From a virus, in the IMG/VR virus record IMGVR_UViG_3300044633_003049, positions 124,001-188,000 of that record: DNA of 64,000 bases. One strand, 5' to 3'. The translations under genes were made by a program, and so were the position numbers. This document shows positions 28,051-36,562 of the stretch, in pieces. The first letter of the stretch is position 1, and each line of letters starts with the position of its first letter. The notes beneath the pieces were generated by a model. The model made no database searches and was not told the origin of the DNA. It worked only from the letters and a program-made list of their open reading frames with translations.

Positions 28051-28855
28051 AAAACTTTATCGGGGTATTTGTTATTCCTGATTTTGTCCCTCTACTAATT
28101 CCGTTATATTTGTAAACTTGGTATGAATAATCTCTTTTATCAATATCAACTTGGTAGTACATATCATTTTGTTCAGTAATAGTGTGACTCGTACTATAAC
28201 TATCATTTGTAAAATCTAAAATTGTACCTTCTTTTGCGTTATAAAACTTTGCTGTCATAAAAAAGGTGTTACTTGTCGTTGTACCACTTAAATTTGTTTC
28301 AGTTAAAACACTCTCATCTTGGAACCAAAAGAAATACATATTTTCTTTGTTACTATAATTTGATCCTCTAAAAACAGGTAAATGTATATAACCATTAAGT
28401 GAATTATAAAACATTTTTTCACCTAACGGTAACGACAAATTTTTTGCAAATATTAATTTTCTATTTTGTCTTGTTGGTGGTTCACATGTTAATACATTAC
28501 CTGAGACGGTTCCTGGTGTTTTAAAAAATTCCAATCTAAAAAAACTTTCGGTGGCCTGTTTCAACATACTTTCATTTTCTTGTGAACTTATACCTTGTGG
28601 GGTATAATCTTGAGTATATGTTCCATCACTTAAAAAATAAAAATAAAACCAAATATCGGTTTGCGCTACACCATCAGATAAATATGGTTTATGGATATAT
28701 CTAACCGTTTCGTAATTCTCAATTGGATTAATAATATCACTTAACACTTCGGTTTCAAATTCTTTCAAATTTTCTTCCCAACCGAGATTTGTTTGAAAAT
28801 CAGTTTCAGTATTTAATAATATATTTAAATCAGTATCTTTTCTTAATATTTTCAT
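28037..28855 (-). CDS. Structural protein of unknown function
   Basis: This 272-residue protein starts MKILRKDTDLNILLNTETDF. It contains YFYFLSDGTYTQDYTPQGIS and several aromatic-rich beta strands. I find no conserved motif. It is one base downstream of the 596-residue gene and overlaps the next gene by 14 bases, in the part of the cluster where T4 would place gp8-gp11 type baseplate and fibre-socket genes. This positional comparison is only suggestive. Confidence 0.5.
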   Translation of the reverse strand: MKILRKDTDLNILLNTETDFQTNLGWEENLKEFETEVLSDIINPIENYETVRYIHKPYLSDGVAQTDIWFYFYFLSDGTYTQDYTPQGISSQENESMLKQATESFFRLEFFKTPGTVSGNVLTCEPPTRQNRKLIFAKNLSLPLGEKMFYNSLNGYIHLPVFRGSNYSNKENMYFFWFQDESVLTETNLSGTTTSNTFFMTAKFYNAKEGTILDFTNDSYSTSHTITEQNDMYYQVDIDKRDYSYQVYKYNGISRGTKSGITNTPIKFYEKN

Positions 28856-28856
28856 G

Positions 28857-30647
28857 TTAACAATCTGAATTACTATTTTTATTATTTATATCCATGAAAC
28901 TCGTTATTCCATTTGATTTATTTTTATAATATCTTTCATTTCTTAAATAGAAATTAATGTTTGCTTTAACATAATGATTACCATTCATAAAAGGAAAATC
29001 TGTTCCGAATCCATCGGAATCAACGTAACCGTGATCATATATATCTCTCCATCTCCAAACTTTATCATATGGGTCATACTTTGCATTTTCAGGTAAATTG
29101 AAAATATCATTAGTATTTGCAGTTTCGGTATATGGTGATAATTCCCTTAATTTAATTCTATAATGTGGTTGATATATTAATCCTTCTAAATTTGTTGATG
29201 ACGCATATGTTGAACCCGATGTTTGTCCGTGATTAAATATTGTTATTGGATTTGTGATTTTATGAAATGATTCACTTACAATTCTCTCAGTCATTTCTTT
29301 TGGGTTATATTCAACAAAGGCACCATTTAATATTGAACCTATTGGTAATGTTTGTCCACTTAAAAATGTAAATCCAGTGTATCCAGGTAAATTTGTGTTT
29401 CCAGTAAATGACGTACTCGTTAATCCAATTTCGTTTGATGTGGTTCCACTAAAATGTTCATCAATCCATGTATCGTGAAAATGAAATTTATATCCAACCT
29501 TTGGTGGATAATTAAAATATCCATTTCCATTTCTAAAAATTGCAGTAACAAAAACATTTGTTGGACTAAATCCTAAATTATTTGTTAATCCACTTAATTT
29601 TAATGGTTCCTTAAAATCATATAAAACAGATTCCATTCTATTTCTTTCAACTATAACATCATTTGTACCTACACTATTTTCAAATAGTATTTTTTTCTCG
29701 TCTTCAAACACTGGACTTTCAAATCCAAGTGAATCCATTATATATCCACCTTCATTAGTTAATGTTTTATGTTTGTGAACATAATATTTGGAAGTTGAAG
29801 CAACAATGTTATTAAAATCTTTACATCTTTTACCTAACATAATTGTACTGAATGTTGTTCCCGTTTTTATTTGTGACTTTATAATATTAATGACATATTT
29901 TTTAGAATCAAACGTTTCATTACCAACTGAATTGATATAAAAGGTTCTACCTGTTAATGTTAATCCTGTTAATGTACTACCAGATAGAACCACATGTTCA
30001 CCTTCGCTCATTCCATGTTCAACTGGTGATGTTAATTCATAATATGTGGTATAATCCACGACTCTAAATGGAATACCATCTTTAGCGGTGAAACTAACTT
30101 TAGTTCCGCCTGTTAGCGTATAGTCCATTTTAAATTCACTATCACCACTATAAACATAACTTAAATATAAATTCCAGTTTTGGTATGGTGCCGATATTGG
30201 TGTTACGGTTGTGTGTGCTGTTGATCCTGATTTTACTATGTTTGGTGTAAAGGTACCTAATGTATTTCCCGTTACCGGTAAATTAACTTCTCTATAAACG
30301 TCTCTTCTTAAAAATGCAAATTCGTCATATGGTAAATAACCATCAAAAACAGTACTATCTTGTATGTTACTACCGTCACCCGTTAAATATAATCTTTGTT
30401 TTAAATAAGAATAAGGTGTCGATCCAGAATATAAATTACGAAAAACCATTTTTAACTTTCCATATATCTTATAATTTATACTTTCATTACGTTCTTTATA
30501 ATATTGTTCATCTATATCTAATATTATGTCCCTTTCACCTATTCGCATAAGTGTATCACTATTGTCAAGATTTAGTTTTAATTCTAATTCTTGGTCATCC
30601 GCCTTTGCGAATTTTTTACTTGGTAATATGATTTGTTTCTTTTCCAT
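28857..30647 (-). CDS. Baseplate protein in gp8 position
   Basis: This 596-residue protein opens with MEKKQIILPSKKFAKADDQE and has a beta-rich body with TG-rich loops and aromatic strands (VGYKFHFHDTWIDEHFSG, WRWRDIYDHGYVDSDGFG). It follows the 1126-residue protein with a TAATG stop/start overlap, just as T4 gp8 follows gp7 in the wedge gene cluster. I see no sequence similarity strong enough to call it gp8. It may be a wedge component or a fibre connector. Confidence 0.52.
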   Translation of the reverse strand: MEKKQIILPSKKFAKADDQELELKLNLDNSDTLMRIGERDIILDIDEQYYKERNESINYKIYGKLKMVFRNLYSGSTPYSYLKQRLYLTGDGSNIQDSTVFDGYLPYDEFAFLRRDVYREVNLPVTGNTLGTFTPNIVKSGSTAHTTVTPISAPYQNWNLYLSYVYSGDSEFKMDYTLTGGTKVSFTAKDGIPFRVVDYTTYYELTSPVEHGMSEGEHVVLSGSTLTGLTLTGRTFYINSVGNETFDSKKYVINIIKSQIKTGTTFSTIMLGKRCKDFNNIVASTSKYYVHKHKTLTNEGGYIMDSLGFESPVFEDEKKILFENSVGTNDVIVERNRMESVLYDFKEPLKLSGLTNNLGFSPTNVFVTAIFRNGNGYFNYPPKVGYKFHFHDTWIDEHFSGTTSNEIGLTSTSFTGNTNLPGYTGFTFLSGQTLPIGSILNGAFVEYNPKEMTERIVSESFHKITNPITIFNHGQTSGSTYASSTNLEGLIYQPHYRIKLRELSPYTETANTNDIFNLPENAKYDPYDKVWRWRDIYDHGYVDSDGFGTDFPFMNGNHYVKANINFYLRNERYYKNKSNGITSFMDINNKNSNSDC

Positions 30648-33600
30648 TATTCAGCTGACGGGAATGCTCCCTTTGGACCAAATAGGTCAATAAATTTATC
30701 CATACCTGTTTTACCCGCATTTAATCCAAAGTAAAATTGGAATGGGGTTGAAAGTATTTGTTTATTTCCACTATAATAATCTTGTGTTCTTTTAATTGTA
30801 AATGTCGTGTTAGTCCAATTTGTAGATTGCCAAGTGCCAGCATCACCATATCTTGTATATAATGTTCCTGATGTTGGGTTTGTTTCCGAATTAGCAAATA
30901 AATAAGTAAATCCAGGATATTGTGTGTCATAACTTGTATGGTCGTCAACATCTGAAATCACATCAAATTCTATAGTTGTTCCTGATATTTCACTATTTCC
31001 CGTTATAGTTAAACCGCTAAATGTATATGTCATCGGTAATAAAAGATATTGGTCTGATGGGTCATTAGGTGATTCCGTATATCTATATCCATATGTCATA
31101 CCTTGTAAAGGTTGTGATTGTACTCCACTATAATCCCATGATTGATTATTTTTATTTGTTCCATAATCACCAAATCCATTTCCTTTTTTATCCCATAAAT
31201 AAAATGGGACATTTTGTGACGATTCAGTTAATCTACCAGGCTCATTTAAACAAGATCTAATTCTTTGTCCATCTTCTGATAATTCCAATGTAAGAGGTAA
31301 TGGTCCGTAAATTGATGTTCCTCCTTTAAAAACTTGTGGATATTCTTCCGGATCTAAAACATTAAATTGGTATCCGAGATATTGTGGATTTTGTAAATCA
31401 AATTCTTCAATTCCAGTTTCATTATTTATAGATAATAGTTGTAAAATATCACCATCTAAAACATTTGATATTCCTACTCCACTTGAAAATCCTTTATTAT
31501 CAAAAAACATATTTAAATTGCCGTTAGCATTTGCAACATCCATTCTATAGTTAATTGCTAACCCTAATAATTCACCTAAATCTTGATATGATGTCGCACC
31601 GATTGAACGTGATACTGAACAGTTTGGGTCTAATTTTGGATCAATACAAATTTCTTTAATAAATTCATCTCTTGGACCTAAATCAACAAATGTTGTTGGT
31701 TTTTTTATATTATCTACACTAAACGATAACCCATTTGATGTTGGGGCCGAACAATAATATAGTCTTTTTTGTCCGACCACTAGACGTGCAATGTCTCTAC
31801 AATAATTTGCGGTATTTTGATTATTACGATTAATTGCCGTTATTACTCTTTTAGCTTTGAATTGAGTGAAATACAATGAGCCGGATAACCAATTATCGAT
31901 AAATGCGTAATTCACAATTCCACCACAAAACATCTTTCCAACTCTTTTTCTTCTATAATATTCGTTTATTATTTTAATCAATCTAGACAATGTGTGAGTA
32001 CCTGGTACTATATAAAAAATACCATTCATAAATTCGCTTCTATGGCTGGCCGGAATTGGTAGTCTACTAAAAACTTCACTTTCAATATCTCTTATATTTT
32101 TATTTGAACTATAATTAGGAAATGGTATATGGGTCATAGAATCACCACCCGCCAATAATGTCGCAACTACTTTATCACCGGTGGATGGACTTGGTTTATA
32201 CGTTCTTCCTCCAATACCATTATCAACATAAACACCCGTTATTATCGCATCATTATATACTGTGTCGTACAATGCACATCCCTCTTCCGCAACAATACTT
32301 ACATCTTGTGCACATTCAGTACATTCTGGAAAATTTATTAATGATAATTTTGTTGTGTTATCTATTTGCATATTACTTACAAATCTTCTTAAATCTCTAC
32401 CCGCACCTTTAGTTACACCAATATCAATTAATAATTCCGCAAATGGACCTAAAATATCTTTTACTAAAATATTTAACGTTGTTAGAATAATAAGTTTTAA
32501 TACATAATCTAATAATAAAAGAAAATCTGCAATTAATAATGTAAATGTATAATTCTTAAATCCAAAATTTGATGGTGGTGTTAGTTTATCTCCACAATCC
32601 TCTTCCTCTGATGGATGTAATTCATTTATGTTTGCAAAATTTCCACCAACTTGGTAATTACTATGAAACGATGAAACAGTATAAACTTTATTATAATTAA
32701 ATCTATAAAAATAATCTCTTGGATAATATTCTCCCATTTCACTATATAAAATACCGTAATTAGAATTAGTGCTAACGGCATTTGTTGGATATCCACTCCA
32801 TTGTGTACCGAAATAATATGACGCATCTATCTCACTTTCAGATGAATTAAATTCTCTAATATTTGGAATTAGGTAGTCAGCGTTAGCTCTTGCTCTACTT
32901 AAATCATTATCGTTCATACCGATTCTAAAACGATAACACGCGGAAGTTGGTACACCTTTATTTGGATCATTAGTAATTTCATTTTCACCAAACTCATTTG
33001 TATAAACATAATCCATATTCATTTCAATTGGAAACACAAAACCTCCGTCGTCGGGTATATCTTCTTCTAAATTAACCTCTTCTAATATTGGTGCCGTAAT
33101 TGATGTTCCGGATATTATTATGGTCTCTTTTTTTGGTGTAAATCTAATTGCTTCAATCTTACCAGATTTGGCAACCAAATCACATTTTCTACCCATTTTC
33201 TTTTTGGGTCTACAGTTTTTATTAACTGCACTTTTACCGTTATCACCGTATATTCCACCAATAATAAATGCTGTTGGTGTTATATTAATTCCTTTCTCTG
33301 ATAAATCAAAATCAGTTCTTGTTAAACCAATTTCACAAAAATCATCATTACCCCAAAAAGGATAAACTTCAATTGTTTTATCAAATGAAACAATTTGTGG
33401 TAACGTACTTAAATCTTCAGATGATTTAAATGTGTATTTGTTTTTAAATTTATCCACTCCATCACCTTGTCTCATGAAATCGTAAGGTCTTAAAGAGAAA
33501 CAACCAATATCGGACAAATCAACATCAACGTGAATTGTTTGTTGTCCTAATGGAACTCCCCAAATCATAAAATCACCAGAACTATTTGTTTTAACTGTAT

Positions 33601-34027
33601 ACGAATAATAAGTTTCATACACCTCTAAAACTTCTTCTCTTGTTAAAATATCTTCTTGGTCAAAGAATGTACCGGTGGGTTCATGTCCGCCATGTTGTTT
33701 TCTTGATGGTAACAAATTGTATCTATAATTGTTACTATCTTTGCCCCCGATTTCAGTATAGGGATATAATGCAGATATAACTGGGTCATTTGAATGAATT
33801 TCTAATTGTGGAATAAATAACGATACTCTGGCATTTGGTACGCCCAAACCATTATTAACTGAAATACGACCACACACAACCCCATAATCCGAACACATAG
33901 ATGAATAAACATCCTTTTGAGTGAATCTTAACGATAGAACTTCCAAAAAATCAAAATCTTGTTTTAATTCAAGATTGACTATTTGGTCCTTCCCAATGTT
34001 TGTGGATATTCTATGCTTCTGTATCAT
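30647..34027 (-). CDS. Large baseplate wedge protein in gp7 position, with carboxypeptidase-regulatory-like domain
   Basis: This 1126-residue protein follows the gp6-like gene, as T4 gp7 (also about 1000 residues) does. The N-terminal 200 residues contain a transthyretin-like regulatory domain pattern: GVVCGRISVNNGLGVPNARV leading to VKTNSSGDFMIWGVPLGQQT. Such domains are common in Bacteroidetes outer-membrane proteins. Later regions are Cys-containing and rich in Tyr and Asn. A TATTTAT element lies 7 bases before the ATG. I infer a peripheral wedge protein carrying a host-like binding domain. Confidence 0.62.
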   Translation of the reverse strand: MIQKHRISTNIGKDQIVNLELKQDFDFLEVLSLRFTQKDVYSSMCSDYGVVCGRISVNNGLGVPNARVSLFIPQLEIHSNDPVISALYPYTEIGGKDSNNYRYNLLPSRKQHGGHEPTGTFFDQEDILTREEVLEVYETYYSYTVKTNSSGDFMIWGVPLGQQTIHVDVDLSDIGCFSLRPYDFMRQGDGVDKFKNKYTFKSSEDLSTLPQIVSFDKTIEVYPFWGNDDFCEIGLTRTDFDLSEKGINITPTAFIIGGIYGDNGKSAVNKNCRPKKKMGRKCDLVAKSGKIEAIRFTPKKETIIISGTSITAPILEEVNLEEDIPDDGGFVFPIEMNMDYVYTNEFGENEITNDPNKGVPTSACYRFRIGMNDNDLSRARANADYLIPNIREFNSSESEIDASYYFGTQWSGYPTNAVSTNSNYGILYSEMGEYYPRDYFYRFNYNKVYTVSSFHSNYQVGGNFANINELHPSEEEDCGDKLTPPSNFGFKNYTFTLLIADFLLLLDYVLKLIILTTLNILVKDILGPFAELLIDIGVTKGAGRDLRRFVSNMQIDNTTKLSLINFPECTECAQDVSIVAEEGCALYDTVYNDAIITGVYVDNGIGGRTYKPSPSTGDKVVATLLAGGDSMTHIPFPNYSSNKNIRDIESEVFSRLPIPASHRSEFMNGIFYIVPGTHTLSRLIKIINEYYRRKRVGKMFCGGIVNYAFIDNWLSGSLYFTQFKAKRVITAINRNNQNTANYCRDIARLVVGQKRLYYCSAPTSNGLSFSVDNIKKPTTFVDLGPRDEFIKEICIDPKLDPNCSVSRSIGATSYQDLGELLGLAINYRMDVANANGNLNMFFDNKGFSSGVGISNVLDGDILQLLSINNETGIEEFDLQNPQYLGYQFNVLDPEEYPQVFKGGTSIYGPLPLTLELSEDGQRIRSCLNEPGRLTESSQNVPFYLWDKKGNGFGDYGTNKNNQSWDYSGVQSQPLQGMTYGYRYTESPNDPSDQYLLLPMTYTFSGLTITGNSEISGTTIEFDVISDVDDHTSYDTQYPGFTYLFANSETNPTSGTLYTRYGDAGTWQSTNWTNTTFTIKRTQDYYSGNKQILSTPFQFYFGLNAGKTGMDKFIDLFGPKGAFPSAE

Positions 34028-34034
34028 TCTTTTA

Positions 34035-34041
34035 ATAAATA
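34035..34041 (-). promoter_or_regulatory. Candidate late promoter box before the 1126-residue wedge gene
   Basis: The coding strand reads TATTTATT, ending 7 bases before ATG, in the 54-base gap after gp6. The gap also contains a weak 7-bp hairpin (TAGAAAA / TTTTCTA). Confidence 0.4.
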
Positions 34042-34081
34042 GAAAAAAGGAGATTTTCTACTATTATAAACAAAAAACATT

Positions 34082-35914
34082 TTAATATGTAGTCGTTCCT
34101 AATGTTTTGGTTCTAACTCTAATATCAGTATTAGGGAACCTTATTTGGAATATTTGATTAGACTTCATAAAAATGGTCATATCTGACTGTAATATTTCCT
34201 TAGTTAATGTGTCTTTGTATGCCATTGCGGTTTCTGATGAAGAATATAACCCACCAATCTTATTATACGCCCTGATATCAATTACATTCACTACTCCAGG
34301 TATTTGACCAATATGTCTAATTAAATCTCCAATGAATAATGGGTCACCCATTTTTCTTTTAGAAATGTCAAAGAAATCTGTTGTATCGTTAATTGCTGTT
34401 TTAACGACATCTGTTGGGTTTTCATTTTTGTCGATGACAATATCCATTTCCAATGATAAGTCAATAACTTCCCCACTTGCAATGTCAATATAATCATTTA
34501 TCATTCTATATTCAGAAAGATATTCTATAATATTACTTTTTAATGTATTTGAAACTGTGTCAGATAAATTACCATTATCGTCATAGGATAAAATTTTAAT
34601 TTTTACCTTATTGTCTTCTTCAACGACGTTCACTTTTGCTGGTGCTCCAAATGTTGCTGGCATCACCTCAATTATTGATTTATAGTCATTTAAAGTAACC
34701 GCTCTATTTTGTGCAGCAAAATTATAAGAAATCATGTTTCTCAATTCTTCAATCGTTGGTTGATCTGCCCCACCGACAGCTGGAGTTACATTTGTAACCC
34801 TCATAGATTGTGTCACTTGTGTGTTAATGGTAGATTGAGGTCCGTTGATATCTAATTCCACATTATCAATACTCGTGATAACATTCACACCTAAATTGGA
34901 ATCTTTTCCTCCACCAACTCTGTATTTTATGAATAAGGTTGTACTTGATTTTGGTATTGCCCCCAATGACATATTATTAAGATAGGTTGAAAGATTAACT
35001 TTCATTGTACCATTCATATAACTATCTAAATTGTCTAATGGATCAACATTACCCGAACCAAATGTAACTGAAAAATATCCTTCTGGTGTATATTCAGTTA
35101 TAAATTTATTTGTAACAATTTTATTAGTTCCAGCCTTAAAATTATTTTTATCTGATACTGCGGTCGGGTCCGGTACAAAAACTTTATCCTGTACCAAACT
35201 TTTAACTTCATACCATTTGTTTGTTAAATCACTAAATTCATTTGAAGTAGGATTAGTACCAAAGTTAGTACCATCTTTATGTATAATACTACTAACACCT
35301 AACACATCTTGTTCGGGTAAATACAATTTTAAAAATGGCTTTTGGTCTAATGATGTGATTACTCTCCTATATATTCTTGTAACCCCATTAACTACCGCTT
35401 CTCTTTTTGTAATTGTATATGACACCAATGAATTATTTGCATTGAAATTTGGTATTTTTAATCTATTTGGTTCACCCTTACTATTAAATGGGTCTGAAAA
35501 ATCTACATCCTCTACGGTTTCAAAAATTTGTCCTCCTCCTGATACTTGTGTTCCTGATCTCATAATTCCCAAATATCTATCATCTTCTTTATCACCTCTA
35601 ACTGGTACATTTATTGAGAAATCACATAACGCAACTGAAGGTCTTTTGCATGGTATTTTCATACCATAAGTTTTTGCAATATGAAATAATGATTGTCTTT
35701 GTTGAGCAAAATCTAACATTGTTTCTTGCCAAACTCTATCTATATGGAAGTGTAAGTTATCTGCTACCGCAGCATTTAAATCCAATAATACTGAAAATAT
35801 TGATGCGTCGTTGGTATTTTTAACCAAGTCAGGATAATATTGTGTTGTTAGATTTACTAACTCTTCTCTTAAACCTGCAAAATCTCTTGTTGCGTATGAT
35901 ATTTTTTTACTCAT
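34082..35914 (-). CDS. 6: Baseplate wedge protein gp6-like (Baseplate J family)
   Basis: This 610-residue protein is close to T4 gp6 (660). The N-terminus (YATRDFAGLREELVNLTTQY; DASIFSVLLDLNAAVADNL) is the usual gp6/J start. A central beta domain follows, then TIEELRNMISYNFAAQNRAV with LNDYKSIIEVMPATFGAPAK, the conserved J-type segment. The final domain (FFDISKRKMGDPLFIGDLIR; IGQIPGVVNV) is also typical. In contractile tails gp6 forms the inner baseplate ring and contacts gp25 and gp53. The gp25-like gene lies one base upstream, as in many phages. Confidence 0.88.
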   Translation of the reverse strand: MSKKISYATRDFAGLREELVNLTTQYYPDLVKNTNDASIFSVLLDLNAAVADNLHFHIDRVWQETMLDFAQQRQSLFHIAKTYGMKIPCKRPSVALCDFSINVPVRGDKEDDRYLGIMRSGTQVSGGGQIFETVEDVDFSDPFNSKGEPNRLKIPNFNANNSLVSYTITKREAVVNGVTRIYRRVITSLDQKPFLKLYLPEQDVLGVSSIIHKDGTNFGTNPTSNEFSDLTNKWYEVKSLVQDKVFVPDPTAVSDKNNFKAGTNKIVTNKFITEYTPEGYFSVTFGSGNVDPLDNLDSYMNGTMKVNLSTYLNNMSLGAIPKSSTTLFIKYRVGGGKDSNLGVNVITSIDNVELDINGPQSTINTQVTQSMRVTNVTPAVGGADQPTIEELRNMISYNFAAQNRAVTLNDYKSIIEVMPATFGAPAKVNVVEEDNKVKIKILSYDDNGNLSDTVSNTLKSNIIEYLSEYRMINDYIDIASGEVIDLSLEMDIVIDKNENPTDVVKTAINDTTDFFDISKRKMGDPLFIGDLIRHIGQIPGVVNVIDIRAYNKIGGLYSSSETAMAYKDTLTKEILQSDMTIFMKSNQIFQIRFPNTDIRVRTKTLGTTTY

Positions 35915-35915
35915 C

Positions 35916-36368
35916 TTAAATGTTTAGTATTATAAAATCCGAAGACGTAAAAGCTCCGTTATTTACTGTATATTCAATTTTAACTACAGCCGTATGTGGT
36001 TTTTCAGAATCGCTTGAAACTCTAAAAAGTCTATTATCTTCATTTTCTTGTAGTGAATTAATTTGGTCTGGATCATCTTCCGCTGATACAACTACTATTG
36101 AGGTTAAATCCAAATTAGGAATATATTTTTTTACAGAATCTCGAATTTCACTTTCAATTAAACCGAATGTAACCGCATCGTTTTGGTCAAAGATGTATTG
36201 ATATAATCTAGTACCAAAATCAGGTAAAAAATATCTACTACCCTTCTTTGTCAATAGGAGGTGTATTAAATCCGCTCTAATCTCTCTTTCGGGAGTACCA
36301 GTCATCTTTAAAAACTTTCCTTCTAAACTATCCCTAAATGGGAAATCTATTCCGTAGGTTGCTGCCAT
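35916..36368 (-). CDS. 25: Baseplate wedge protein gp25-like (GPW/gp25 family)
   Basis: This protein of about 150 residues has the family core EREIRADLIHLLLTKKGSRY followed by FLPDFGTRLYQYIFDQND and a conserved C-terminal strand (AVVKIEYTVNNGAF). Gp25 is the structural clamp at the base of the sheath and may start sheath assembly. I chose the ATG at 36368; a TTG two codons upstream (36374) extends the frame but overlaps the TATTTAT element at 36374-36380. If that element is a promoter, the transcript would be nearly leaderless. Confidence 0.9.
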   Translation of the reverse strand: MAATYGIDFPFRDSLEGKFLKMTGTPEREIRADLIHLLLTKKGSRYFLPDFGTRLYQYIFDQNDAVTFGLIESEIRDSVKKYIPNLDLTSIVVVSAEDDPDQINSLQENEDNRLFRVSSDSEKPHTAVVKIEYTVNNGAFTSSDFIILNI

Positions 36369-36373
36369 ATTCA

Positions 36374-36380
36374 ATAAATA
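36374..36380 (-). promoter_or_regulatory. Candidate late promoter box before gp25-like gene
   Basis: The coding strand reads TATTTATTG, ending 5 bases before the preferred ATG. The short distance suggests leaderless or near-leaderless mRNA if the element acts as a -10 box. Confidence 0.4.
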
Positions 36381-36398
36381 TAAACAATACGAAAATGG

Positions 36399-36518
36399 TT
36401 ATGTATCTTCTTTTATTTTTGTATTCCCTTTTTGATGTGGAGGTAAGTAAGGACATCCTGAACATCCATTACCACAACAGTACCCTCTCTTTAATAAAAA
36501 AAGAGAAGTCAGAACCAT
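36399..36518 (-). CDS. 39-residue Cys-rich microprotein (YCCGxGCxxCPY motif)
   Basis: A 40-codon frame (including stop) starts at ATG 36516-36518 and reads MVLTSLFLLKRGYCCGNGCS, then GCPYLPPHQKGNTKIKEDT. The KRGYCCGxGCxxCPY motif matches very short proteins that I associate with Bacteroidetes (I believe grouped as DUF5522), including the MVxT start. Four cysteines in CC-x3-C-x2-C could bind a metal. The ATG sits in the 5-base loop of the RNR terminator hairpin and the U-tract encodes SLFLL. The gene lies between RNR and gp25. Function is unknown. Its small size makes certainty limited, but the motif is too specific to look random. Confidence 0.6.
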   Translation of the reverse strand: MVLTSLFLLKRGYCCGNGCSGCPYLPPHQKGNTKIKEDT

Positions 36519-36537
36519 AAGTCCTGACTTCCCATCT
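36497..36537 (-). terminator. Intrinsic terminator after RNR gene, overlapping a small ORF start
   Basis: The minus strand has GAAGTCAGGAC / GTTCTGACTTC (11 bp with one G-U pair) closing a TTATG loop, then TCTTTTTTTA. This is a strong rho-independent terminator. The loop contains the start codon of the Cys-rich microgene. Confidence 0.8.
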
Positions 36538-36562
36538 ATGTAATAATCTACCCCTTCTACCA

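Noticed and set aside
34037-34060. Hairpin TAGAAAA / TTTTCTA after the gp6-like gene
   Set aside because: The stem is entirely A/T with one G-C pair and there is no clean T-run, so it is too weak to list as a terminator.
35031-35669. Long plus-strand frame inside the gp6-like gene
   Set aside because: The opposite strand encodes clear Baseplate J family sequence without interruption. The plus-strand product has no recognisable features.
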